Below, piece after piece: positions 7,564 through 15,068 of a stretch of DNA of 33,973 nt. Below the pieces are notes generated by a model. The model did no database searches and was not told the origin of the DNA. It saw only the letters and a program-made list of their open reading frames with translations. How positions within the stretch are numbered: the first letter of the stretch is position 1; every line of letters starts with the position of its first letter. The DNA comes from Phycisphaerae bacterium. Its GTDB lineage: Bacteria > Planctomycetota > Phycisphaerae > Tepidisphaerales > Tepidisphaeraceae. The stretch is taken from positions 1-33,973 of the forward strand of contig JAICTV010000029.1 of NCBI GenBank assembly GCA_025936175.1. The letters run 5' to 3'. The position numbers and the translations under genes are program-made.

Positions 7564-7642
7564 TGTGATCCCGAGCGGTACTCCGCGAGGGATCTCGGAC
7601 GCAACTCGACTCCGAGATCCCTCGGAGTACCTCGGGATGACA
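7564..7642. repeat. Palindromic element, family C copy 1
   Basis: Left arm 7564-7599 and right arm 7610-7642 are reverse complements built on CCCGAGGTACTCCGAGGGAT and TCTCGGA. It sits in the 163-base gap between the JAMM and FHA genes. Other copies lie at 21604-21677 and 24325-24397, both at the 3' ends of glycosyltransferase genes. Confidence 0.9.
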
Positions 7643-7686
7643 CGTCGTACGGCGGCGATGACGACCAAACGAGTATCCCATAGCGA

Positions 7687-8898
7687 TCATCGGTTCGAAG
7701 CCGACGGCTCTGTGGCCGCCGGCGCTGCCGCGGGGGTCGCCGGCGACGCGGGTTGCTCGTGATCCGCGGCCGCCGCCGCGGACGACTTGTTCAACGGCTC
7801 TTTTGTCGGACCAAACGGCAGATCGATCCCGCTCGGGCCGCTGTGCACCATCGCGAAAGCCGCCAGCGCGATCGGCCAGCCGATCGCGACGAGCACCAGC
7901 AGCGCCAGCCCGGCGAGCGTCCAGCGCTGACGCTTCTCGATCGCGGCGATGCGCGCGGCCAGGTCCTTCATCTCGACCAGCGCCGCCGGCGGCGCCATCG
8001 CGCTCTGTGCGGCGATCGACAACTCCGCCGCTCGCGGCTGATACATCGGGTGCGCCTGCGGCGATTCGATCGGCTCGTCGGCGGGTCCCGGCTCCGGCGC
8101 GGCCGGGGGCGGCATGATGACGCTGGGCATCGGCATCGGCGGCGCGGCCGAAGTCAGCGCGTTTAACGCCGGCGAAGGCGTCCCCACGATCGTCTCACCC
8201 AGCGTCGCCGCGCCCGCTGCTTCGCCGTTCCCGTCGTCCGCCGGCATCGCGTCGGCGATCGGCGTCATCGCGGAGACGGTGGGCGTCGGAATGATCGGCT
8301 GCGGCGGCGCCTCGGGCAGGCGACGCGCCACCTTCATCGTGTCCGCCGCCACGTCCTTCTGCACCACGAACGACTCGACCACCATGTTCCCCTGCCGCCA
8401 CGCGAAGAGGCCTTCTTCCAGCGCCTGCGGATCGAACACGAAGGCGAGATGCCACGGCAGGGAGAAAAAGTTCTTGTGGATGAACAGGTCCATGTCCGAC
8501 AGGAAGATCCCGTGGCCCGGGTGGGTGTGGTACCACCCGAGGATCCGCATGTCGGGGTACTGCTGGTCCATCACGTCCTGGATGTGTGCCCAGGTTTTTG
8601 CGGTGAACGTGACCTGGGCATTTTTGCCCGCGGAGAAGTTCCCGCGGATGCTCGCCTCGACGAAGACGAACGGGCCCATCGCGTCCTGGTAGACGTTGCC
8701 CACCAGCACGCCGCACACCTCGATGTCGGGCGCCGTCTTGCCGTGCGCGCGGACGTCGTTGAGGACCGATTGCTTGAAGATCACGCAGCGCCGCGTCGGC
8801 TTCTCGCGCGGGCCCAGCGGGAACTCGCGCGGCAGCCAGTCGCTGGCGGCGATGGCGCTGATGTCCTGGTCGGCGGCGGTGGTGATCGCCAGGCTCAT
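7687..8898 (-). CDS. JAMM/MPN (JAB) metalloprotease with membrane anchor, candidate deconjugase
   Basis: 403 residues. The MPN domain (about 36-180) has a complete JAMM zinc site: E60 (IEVCGVLVG), H124-x-H126 (YHTHPGHG), then S134-x2-D137 (FLSDMD). Such enzymes cleave isopeptide or C-terminal Ubl bonds. A long Pro/Ala-rich, probably disordered linker spans about 195-305, followed by a short coiled helix and one transmembrane helix (about 326-350). The C-terminal 50 residues are Ala/Pro-rich, so the catalytic head would be tethered to the membrane by a flexible arm. The start ATGA overlaps the E1 stop by four bases, indicating translational coupling. Function as Ubl protease/deconjugase is inferred from the intact site and the neighbours. 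Confidence 0.9.
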   Translation of the reverse strand: MSLAITTAADQDISAIAASDWLPREFPLGPREKPTRRCVIFKQSVLNDVRAHGKTAPDIEVCGVLVGNVYQDAMGPFVFVEASIRGNFSAGKNAQVTFTAKTWAHIQDVMDQQYPDMRILGWYHTHPGHGIFLSDMDLFIHKNFFSLPWHLAFVFDPQALEEGLFAWRQGNMVVESFVVQKDVAADTMKVARRLPEAPPQPIIPTPTVSAMTPIADAMPADDGNGEAAGAATLGETIVGTPSPALNALTSAAPPMPMPSVIMPPPAAPEPGPADEPIESPQAHPMYQPRAAELSIAAQSAMAPPAALVEMKDLAARIAAIEKRQRWTLAGLALLVLVAIGWPIALAAFAMVHSGPSGIDLPFGPTKEPLNKSSAAAAADHEQPASPATPAAAPAATEPSASNR

Positions 8899-10121
8899 TC
8901 CAGCTCCAGTTCGTTCAGTTCACCCAGCACGCCGTCCGCATCGCCGGCGAGCTCGAAGCCGATCGAGCGGCTGTAGTCAGCCGAGCGGGCGATGACGATA
9001 TCGAACGGCGGCACGCCGATCTCGGCCAGCGTCCGCTCCATGAAGTCTTCGTCGCCGCGGATCTGATGGAACGTGACGACCTCGCGCCGCACATCTTTGC
9101 AGCGCGGGCACCAGGCGCGATCGGCGGAAACTTTTCCCAGCGAGGCGAAGAGTCGCTCTTCTGTTTTGCAGTTGGGACAAACGAGCTTTTCGAGTACCTC
9201 GCGCGCCAGCTCGAGCTTCGCATCTTTTCCGAGAAGCTCGCGCGCCTTGGCCAGAAGCTGACGCGGCGTGATCTGCGCCACGCCTTCGTCCAGCGCGATC
9301 ACCTCATCGAGCGTGTCGTGGCTGAGGCAGTCGTCCTTGCGCTGGAACCTGGTGATGTAGCTGTCGGCGGTCACGCCGCTGAAGTTCCACGCGCCGCCGG
9401 CGAAGGCGCTTTCCATCCCGTGCAGGAGCTTGACCGCCTCCTGGCACTGCACGCCGGCGATGACGGAGCTGACGGTCGGCGTGGTCGGCGTTTTGCCGCC
9501 CGTTTCCATCTCCGGCCGAGAGAGGAGATTGCACGAGCGGCGCATCTGGAGGAGTTTCCAATCGGTCTGCGACATCGTGCACTCGTAACACGGCCCCGCG
9601 CCGCCGGCGGGGACGAAGACGCGGGCCGAGCCGTCGATCGTCTCGATCGCGCCGTCGATGAACGGCCGGCCGACCTTCCAGCAGTTGCGGTTGATCGACA
9701 GCCGCGCCTCGCGGTTGTCGAGCCCGCCGATCACCACGTCCGCCCAGCGAAACACGCCGAGCCCTAAATCATGCACCACGTTTCCGACGAATGCGTGGGA
9801 TTTGATGTCGGGATAAATATCGCGTGCGGACCGCGCGGCGGCGGTGGCCTTGTGCGTGCCGTTATCGGACGCGCGGTAGAGGACCGAGCGCGAGAGGTTG
9901 GAGTTCTCGATGCGGTCCATGTCCGCGATGAACAGGTGGCCGACGCCGAGCAGCGCGAGGTTCTTGACGATCTCGTTCCCGAGCGCGCCCGCGCCGATGA
10001 CGGCGACTCTCGCGCGGCTGAGGCGCTGCTGGTCCCACCAGCCGATCAGTTTGAAGCGCGCAAAGCGGCTCTCCGCCGCCGGCGCTTGTAGGTCGGCCGT
10101 GATGCGCAACACATCAGTCAT
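8895..10121 (-). CDS. E1-like (ThiF/UBA fold) Ubl-activating enzyme
   Basis: 408 residues from MTDVL; a longer frame to 10220 adds an unsupported, Arg/Ser-rich stretch. The Rossmann ATP site reads AVIGAGALGNE (43-48 is the glycine loop), then IADMDRIENSNLSR with the Arg finger, HKATAAA, and GLDNREAR. A first Cys pair is CYEC (178-181). Cys197 in RRSCNLL occupies the place of the catalytic Cys of E1s, before the conserved VSSVIAGVQCQEAVKLL segment. The C-terminus adds a zinc ribbon (CPNC 315-318, CPRC 338-341) and about 65 further residues that could act like a ubiquitin-fold domain presenting the E2. Expected reaction: adenylation of the Ubl C-terminal Gly, then thioester formation. It lies 61 bases after the Ubl gene and overlaps the JAMM gene by four bases. 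Confidence 0.92.
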   Translation of the reverse strand: MTDVLRITADLQAPAAESRFARFKLIGWWDQQRLSRARVAVIGAGALGNEIVKNLALLGVGHLFIADMDRIENSNLSRSVLYRASDNGTHKATAAARSARDIYPDIKSHAFVGNVVHDLGLGVFRWADVVIGGLDNREARLSINRNCWKVGRPFIDGAIETIDGSARVFVPAGGAGPCYECTMSQTDWKLLQMRRSCNLLSRPEMETGGKTPTTPTVSSVIAGVQCQEAVKLLHGMESAFAGGAWNFSGVTADSYITRFQRKDDCLSHDTLDEVIALDEGVAQITPRQLLAKARELLGKDAKLELAREVLEKLVCPNCKTEERLFASLGKVSADRAWCPRCKDVRREVVTFHQIRGDEDFMERTLAEIGVPPFDIVIARSADYSRSIGFELAGDADGVLGELNELELE

Positions 10122-10182
10122 GACAACGAACACCCACGCACCGAGCCGCTGCGATCTCTGCGAAGTGCAACGATCGGTGTAG

Positions 10183-10452
10183 CTATCCGGCGGTGATCTC
10201 CGGCTGCAACCGGAGCACATCGCCGTCCTTGGCGCCCACGTCTGCGAGGCATTGATCGTCCAGCAACTGCTTGCCGGAGGCGCGATGATGGAACTTATAG
10301 CTGAGCGGCTGTCCGTCCGGCGCGTACTGCGGGAAGTTCATCTTTTCCAGCAGGACGGCGAGGACGCGGTTCATCGGCGCATCATCAGGGAGTTCCACGT
10401 CCTGGCGTTTATTGCCGGTGGCGTCCCAGACTTGAACGGTCAGCATCCCCAT
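10183..10452 (-). CDS. Ubiquitin-like beta-grasp protein (YukD/EsaB-like)
   Basis: 89 residues; Met3 is an alternative start, and a GAGG sequence six bases before the ATG supports the chosen one. The pattern LTVQVWDATG / RQDVELPDDAPMNRVLAVLLEKM / LSYKFHHRASGKQLLDDQCLADVGAKDGDVLRLQP follows the ubiquitin/YukD order: two strands, a helix, then strands, with the D-G-D turn near the end. The chain ends TAG (Thr-Ala-Gly), so the final Gly is already exposed and could be adenylated by the E1 without trimming. It is the first gene of the operon, 61 bases before E1. No type VII secretion genes are in the window, so a conjugated modifier is more likely than a secretion-associated YukD. Confidence 0.85.
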   Translation of the reverse strand: MGMLTVQVWDATGNKRQDVELPDDAPMNRVLAVLLEKMNFPQYAPDGQPLSYKFHHRASGKQLLDDQCLADVGAKDGDVLRLQPEITAG

Positions 10453-10811
10453 CGCAGCCTCATGATATCGCGACTCTATCAGCCGTATCGGCCGGCGGCC
10501 GCCGGATGTGAATCTGGCGAATCATGAAGGCGGCCGGCGGTGAGGAATATAGCGGTTGTAGCGGTTGGCCTCCAAGCGCGCCCTATAACTCAGGGTGAAA
10601 AACGTTATGGGGGAGTGGAGATGCGTGGGACATGCAACCTCTGCGGGGACGGCAGGATGCGCAAACTTGCGACTGAGCGCTTTCTCACATATACCAGCAT
10701 TCCCCAGTGGGTTTGAACGGGTGCTGCACGAGTCGTTTTTCAGTTGCGATAAGTAGCTGAATACGATTAATTACAGAATCCTTTCAGTGGGATTGTCTTT
10801 CGTCAGGACGT
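10453..10811. promoter_or_regulatory. Divergent promoter region between the Ubl operon and the polysaccharide locus
   Basis: 359 bases with lower GC than the flanks, separating divergent operons, so both promoters should lie here. I see a weak candidate for the rightward genes (TTGCGA at 10744-10749 and TTAATT at 10767-10772, 17-base spacing) and a small possible reading frame at 10621-10716. No clear riboswitch or operator was recognised. Confidence 0.4.
10621..10716 (+). CDS. Possible 31-residue leader ORF
   Basis: ATG at 10621 preceded by GGGGGAGTGGAG, a strong Shine-Dalgarno-like run. It encodes a 31-residue basic peptide containing CNLCGDGRMRKL and ending in TGA at 10714-10716, about 95 bases before the Wzc-like gene. 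There is no homology I can name. It could be a leader peptide or chance; codon use is not strongly biased. Confidence 0.2.
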   Translation: MRGTCNLCGDGRMRKLATERFLTYTSIPQWV

Positions 10812-13079
10812 TTGGGAGCAGAGAAAATTCGCAGTAACGGTAACAATCTCGCGCTCTATGACTCTTCCCCTGCGCCCACGCTGGCGCAACACGGCTACCA
10901 GCCGCAGCCGGCGCCGCCGCCGAATGACTCGATTCTCGAGATCATCTGGCGGCAACGAAATGTGGTGGGGATTGCGGTCGGCGTGTGCCTGTTTCTCGCG
11001 GTCTTCTACCTGTTGATCGCTACGCGTTACTACTCGGGATACGCGCAGTTGTACGTGCGGCAGAGTGCGCCGAGCATCAACCCGACCGAGCCCGCGCCGC
11101 CGCAACAGGACAACGACACGTTTCTCTTCACGCAGCGGAGCGTGATCGCATCGACGCCGGTGGTCGCCATGACCCTCGGCACCCCCGGAATTCGTGATCT
11201 AAAAACGTTTGACGGCCAGGACAACCTGTTTGCGTTTCTTAAGAATTCTCTAATAATCGACGTCGGCAAGAAGGACGAGCTGATCTCGGTTCAGTTCGAC
11301 ACGCCCTACAAGGAAGACGCGCAAAAGGTTGTCTCCGCTTTGGTTGACTCTTACATCAACTACCAGTCCAAGTCCCGCCAGACCAGCGCGTCCGATGTGA
11401 TGGCGTCGGTGCTGCAGGAGCGCGACAAGCGTCAAGCGGAGCTGCGGCGGAAGCAGGCGGAGTTGCAGGCGTTTCGCGCTCAGCACGGGATGGTCGCCGA
11501 CGAGAAGACCAACGTCTACAAGCTCCAGCTCGACAACCTGACCGCGGAACTCACCAAGGCGCAGCTCGAGGCGATCAACGCGAAGACCGCGTGGTCCGAC
11601 GTCGAGCGCGCGGTGCTGAACTCGCCGGAGCGCAAGGCGGCGTTCGAAAGCTATCGCACCAGCGGCGCGTACTCGGCGCCGACGGCGCAGGACGATGCTT
11701 CGCTGCGGGCGCAGATGCTGCAGGCGCAGGCGACGATGCAGCAGCTCTCGACGCACTACGGTCCGAATCATCCGGTGATGAAGCGGCTGCGCGACAGCAT
11801 CGAGCAGTCCAACATCGTCTACGCCGCCGAAGTTTTCCGGCGCTACGAAACCGCGCAGCAGCACGAGACCGACCTCAAGTCGTCGCTCGCGCAGCAGCAG
11901 ACGACCGCCGTCGCGAACAACGCGACGGTGATCGAAGAGGCGACGCTCGCCAGCGACGTCACGCGGCTCCAGTCGCTGCTGAACGATCTCGACAAGCGGA
12001 TGAAGGACTTCGAGCTGACACAGGGCGGCTCGGCGATCAGCATCCAGGTGCTCGAGCCCCCGAGCGTCAGCCGCGCTCCGACGCGTCCGTACACCAGCCG
12101 CACGCTCGCTTTGGCATTGCTCGGCGGTCTGGTGCTCGGCTGCGGCGGGGCGTGCGTGCGCGACTGGTACGACTACCGCCTGCGCAGCGCCGACGAAGTG
12201 AAGTCCACGCTCGGCATCACGGTGCTCGGTCTCATTCCGCACGTGGGCGATGAGAACAGCCCGATCGCCCGCGGCCAGAAGATCCACATCGATCCGCAGT
12301 CCGAAGCCGCCGAGGCGTATCGCACGCTCCGCACCGCGGTGTACTTCGGGACGAAGGAAGGCCAGGCGCGCAGCATTCTCGTGACCTCGCCCGAGCGCGG
12401 CGACGGCAAGAGCACGATGACGAGCAACCTCGCCATCTCGCTCGCCCAGGCCGGGCGGCGCACGCTGCTCGTGGACGCCGATCTTCGCGCCCCGATGCAG
12501 GACCTGATCTTCGGCATCAACGGCCGCACGGGCCTGGCGACGGTGCTGCAGGGCAAGGAGACGATCGACAACGCCGTCCGCCACACGGGGATCGAAAACC
12601 TCGACCTGCTCCCCGCCGGCGTCGCCGCGCGCAATCCTTCGGAGCTGCTCAACAGCCCCAAGTTCATCGAAGTGCTCGATCAGCTGATCGAAAAATACGA
12701 CCAGGTGATCATCGACTCGCCGCCGATGCTGGCGGTGACCGACGCGCGGATCATCGCGGCGTCGGCGGATGCGACGCTGCTGGTGCTCCGCGCCGGCAAG
12801 AGCAACCGCAAGCTCGGCGAGCTGTCGATCGACGGGCTGTTCAGCGTCGGCGCGAAAGTGCTCGGCGCGGTGGTGAACGACATTCAACGCCGCAGCTACC
12901 GCTACTACGGCAGCTACGGCCGCTACGGGTACGGAAACAACGGCCGGACCGACCGCTCGCAGGCGTACGTGCCTGCTGGAGCGAACGGGAACGGGAACGG
13001 CCACGAGATGTATGCCGTGAACGTCAACTCCGATGATGAAGAAGAGTTGGCGGCACGGAGCCGTCTGACGTCCGGGTGA
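10812..13079 (+). CDS. Wzc-like chain-length regulator / BY-type tyrosine kinase
   Basis: 755 residues. Layout: cytosolic N-terminus, transmembrane helix (about 55-76), Wzz-type periplasmic domain with a long coiled-coil section (about 190-400), second transmembrane helix (about 430-452), then a BY-kinase domain. Walker A is ERGDGKST (Lys at about 533), Walker A' is LLVDADLR (about 552-559) and Walker B is VIIDSPP (about 633-639). The C-terminus carries a Tyr cluster (YRYYGSYGRYGYG, about 695-707), typical of autophosphorylated Wzc/CpsD kinases controlling polymer length and export. The best start is TTG at 10812 after AGGA; no in-frame ATG lies nearby. First gene of the exopolysaccharide locus; no Wza-type export porin is in the window. 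Confidence 0.92.
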   Translation: MGAEKIRSNGNNLALYDSSPAPTLAQHGYQPQPAPPPNDSILEIIWRQRNVVGIAVGVCLFLAVFYLLIATRYYSGYAQLYVRQSAPSINPTEPAPPQQDNDTFLFTQRSVIASTPVVAMTLGTPGIRDLKTFDGQDNLFAFLKNSLIIDVGKKDELISVQFDTPYKEDAQKVVSALVDSYINYQSKSRQTSASDVMASVLQERDKRQAELRRKQAELQAFRAQHGMVADEKTNVYKLQLDNLTAELTKAQLEAINAKTAWSDVERAVLNSPERKAAFESYRTSGAYSAPTAQDDASLRAQMLQAQATMQQLSTHYGPNHPVMKRLRDSIEQSNIVYAAEVFRRYETAQQHETDLKSSLAQQQTTAVANNATVIEEATLASDVTRLQSLLNDLDKRMKDFELTQGGSAISIQVLEPPSVSRAPTRPYTSRTLALALLGGLVLGCGGACVRDWYDYRLRSADEVKSTLGITVLGLIPHVGDENSPIARGQKIHIDPQSEAAEAYRTLRTAVYFGTKEGQARSILVTSPERGDGKSTMTSNLAISLAQAGRRTLLVDADLRAPMQDLIFGINGRTGLATVLQGKETIDNAVRHTGIENLDLLPAGVAARNPSELLNSPKFIEVLDQLIEKYDQVIIDSPPMLAVTDARIIAASADATLLVLRAGKSNRKLGELSIDGLFSVGAKVLGAVVNDIQRRSYRYYGSYGRYGYGNNGRTDRSQAYVPAGANGNGNGHEMYAVNVNSDDEEELAARSRLTSG

Positions 13080-13640
13080 GCTATTTGTTCTGCCCGAGTC
13101 GTGCTGATGTGCTGTCGGTTGGGTGAACGGAATCCGGCGGTGCAAGAGATCGGCACGAGGGAAGAGAGCTCCACGTCCGCGGTGGGTGTGAAGTGATAGC
13201 GCGCGATCCGTGTCGGGCGCGTGTGCGCGGAAGCATCCGGGGCGTTGCCCCGGCGTGACGGAAGGCGCGCGTGCGCGACACGGGAGAGAGCGAGCGAGAC
13301 TTCGTTCATGCGGTGAGTTTTCCCGTGCGATGTTGATGCGGGAAATGCACCGAGGGTCGTTGACAAGCAAAAGTTGCACGCGCTTTCGACGGGCGCGGCA
13401 CCTTCCTTGCGGAAGGGGTCGGCCGTCCGCGCACGTGGGTGTGTCAACGTCCTTCGCGGGATCGCAGTCCGTATTGAAGCGATCTCAGGTGCGCGGCGGC
13501 GGAATTTTTTGCCGCCACAACACGTCGCATGAGTGTCTGAGCTGTTCGCGATTCGTGTCCGTGGAGCAAAAGAGAAAATGCGCCCGGCGGGGCGCAGGCA
13601 TTGATGTTAAGTGCCGCCGGGGAAGGAACCAGGGAAGTCG
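13080..13640. other. 561-base gap without a convincing gene
   Basis: A 144-codon open frame on the plus strand (13210-13644) lacks normal codon bias and any recognisable motif, so I do not call it. The region holds one sigma-54-like sequence (see 13397-13410), which overlaps a hairpin. A long 5' leader for the sugar transferase gene is possible. Confidence 0.5.
13397..13410 (+). promoter_or_regulatory. Possible sigma-54 (-24/-12) promoter
   Basis: GGCAC-N5-TTGC with the GG and GC exactly ten bases apart, matching the essential spacing of RpoN promoters, about 230 bases before the sugar transferase start. The same bases include a perfect CCTTCC-TTGC-GGAAGG hairpin, which is a competing explanation. 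Confidence 0.25.
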
Positions 13641-15068
13641 ATGAGTAGCAGTGGTGTTAGTGGAAGTTCAACTCAAGACGCCAAAGGGGCGGCGAGCGGC
13701 GTTGCCGGCGCTCCCGGCGCCGCGGCCGCGGCTTCTCCGTGGCGCGAGGTCTGCCCGCAGCAGCAGCCCAAGGAGCGTCCGCGCGACCTGCACACGCTGT
13801 ACACGCGTCGGCAGCTCGAGGCGGTTCTGCACCGCGAGCGCGCCCGCGCGGATCGCAACAACAGCGAGTTCTCGCTGGTGCTGTTCCGCGTCCGCGCCGA
13901 TGAGTCGCGACTGACGATGCGGCTGGCGCGGCTGATGCTCCGCCGCTCGCGCACGATCGACGAGCTGGGCTGGTTCGACGACACCTGCATCGCGGCGCTG
14001 CTCCCGTACACCCATGCCGAAGGCGCCCGCGCGTTCTCCGAGAACGTGCTCCAGCAGGCGCAGGACCAGCTCATCCCCGCGATGTGCCGCATCTACACTT
14101 ATCCGTCCGCCTGGTACTTCGAGAGCGATAAGCAGAACAACAACGGCAACGGCCACTCGAACGGAAACGGTCACTCGAACGGGAACGGCCATTCGTCCAA
14201 CGGGAACGGCAAGCACCATTCGTGCAACGGCAACGGGCACGCGAACGGCAACGGGCACGCCAACGGAAATGGCAACGGCAACGCTAACGGCAAAGGAGCC
14301 GCGCACTCGAGCGCCGTGACGATCGAGCGTCGCGGCGCCGGGACGCACGCGCGGGGGCCTGAAAAACTCGGGCCGTCCGATCTGCTGCCCTATTTCCTCC
14401 AAGGCGTTCATGACGGCCTCGTGCCGCCCGACGCCGGCACCGACGGCGTCGAGAAGCTGCTCGTCCGCCACCTCCCGTGGTGGAAGCGCGCCATCGACAT
14501 CCTCGGCGCGGCGACGGGACTGATCATGCTTTCGCCGGTGATGTGCCTCTCGGCGGCGGCGATCAAGATGTCGTCGGCGGGGCCGATCGTCTTCAAGCAG
14601 CGTCGCGCGGGGATCGGCGGTCAGCCGTTCTGGATCTACAAGTTCCGCACGATGACCAACGACGCGGAGCAGAAGAAAGCCGCGCTGCGCAAATTCAGCG
14701 AGCAGGACGGCCCGGCGTTCAAGATCAAGGACGACCCGCGCATCACGCCGGTCGGAAGATTCCTCCGCGAGACGAGCCTCGACGAGCTCCCGCAGCTCTG
14801 GAACGTCCTCAAGGGCGACATGTCGCTGGTCGGCCCGCGCCCGCTGCCGATGGACGAGTCGGCCGAGTGCGCGCAGTGGCAGCGCCGACGTCTGGACGTC
14901 ACGCCGGGCCTCACCTGCATCTGGCAGGTCAAGGGCCGCAGCCGCGTCACGTTCGACGAATGGATGCGGATGGACGTGAACTACATCCGTCGCCGCTCGA
15001 TCGTCCGCGACGTGAAGATCATGCTGGAGACGCTGCCGGCGGTAGTGCTGCGGCGGGGTGCGCGATGA
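13641..15068 (+). CDS. Initiating sugar-phosphate transferase with degenerate GGDEF-like domain
   Basis: 475 residues from the ATG at 13641, behind AGGGAAG. Residues about 50-160 look like a degenerate GGDEF/nucleotide-cyclase-type domain (LYTRRQLEAVLHRERARA... FDDTCIAALLPYT) with the signature residues lost. Residues 166-218 are an Asn/Gly/His low-complexity linker. Residues about 281-475 are a bacterial sugar transferase (PF02397): membrane helix 283-305, KFRTM 334-338, DELPQLWNVLKGDMSLVG from 381, and PGLTCIWQV with Cys where Gly is usual. It would move a sugar-1-phosphate onto undecaprenyl phosphate, the first step of repeat-unit assembly. Its TGA overlaps the next start (ATGA). Confidence 0.92.
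   Translation: MSSSGVSGSSTQDAKGAASGVAGAPGAAAAASPWREVCPQQQPKERPRDLHTLYTRRQLEAVLHRERARADRNNSEFSLVLFRVRADESRLTMRLARLMLRRSRTIDELGWFDDTCIAALLPYTHAEGARAFSENVLQQAQDQLIPAMCRIYTYPSAWYFESDKQNNNGNGHSNGNGHSNGNGHSSNGNGKHHSCNGNGHANGNGHANGNGNGNANGKGAAHSSAVTIERRGAGTHARGPEKLGPSDLLPYFLQGVHDGLVPPDAGTDGVEKLLVRHLPWWKRAIDILGAATGLIMLSPVMCLSAAAIKMSSAGPIVFKQRRAGIGGQPFWIYKFRTMTNDAEQKKAALRKFSEQDGPAFKIKDDPRITPVGRFLRETSLDELPQLWNVLKGDMSLVGPRPLPMDESAECAQWQRRRLDVTPGLTCIWQVKGRSRVTFDEWMRMDVNYIRRRSIVRDVKIMLETLPAVVLRRGAR
14136..14294 (+). repeat. In-frame Asn-Gly(-His) codon repeat
   Basis: Tandem AACGGN units inside the sugar transferase gene encode an (N-G-N-G-H) linker of about 53 residues between the two folded domains. 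The units differ by synonymous changes, so the peptide appears kept while the DNA drifts. Confidence 0.85.

Noticed and set aside
4932-10452. Reading the Ubl operon as a CBASS or Bil anti-phage system
   Set aside because: There is no cyclic-oligonucleotide synthase or effector beside it. The extra FHA and RING-like membrane proteins and the zinc ribbons differ from the compact Bil set as I know it. A defence role is not excluded, only unsupported.
11250-13379. 709-codon open frame antisense to the Wzc-like gene, and similar long frames at 1311-3083 and 29433-31052
   Set aside because: They mirror strongly supported genes, have Arg/Ala/Asp-rich composition typical of high-GC shadow frames, and show no domain motifs.
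13423-13437. GCGCACGTGGGTG shared with the region before the phosphoesterase gene (near 28407)
   Set aside because: A 13-base match in 34 kb of high-GC DNA is expected by chance, and no further similarity surrounds it.
13210-13644. 144-codon plus-strand frame in the gap before the sugar transferase gene
   Set aside because: No homology, no clear ribosome binding site, a composition rich in Arg, Cys and Ser without codon-position bias.
14136-14294. Possible CRISPR-like tandem repeat
   Set aside because: Short AACGGN codon units without spacers, in frame inside a coding sequence; it encodes a linker.
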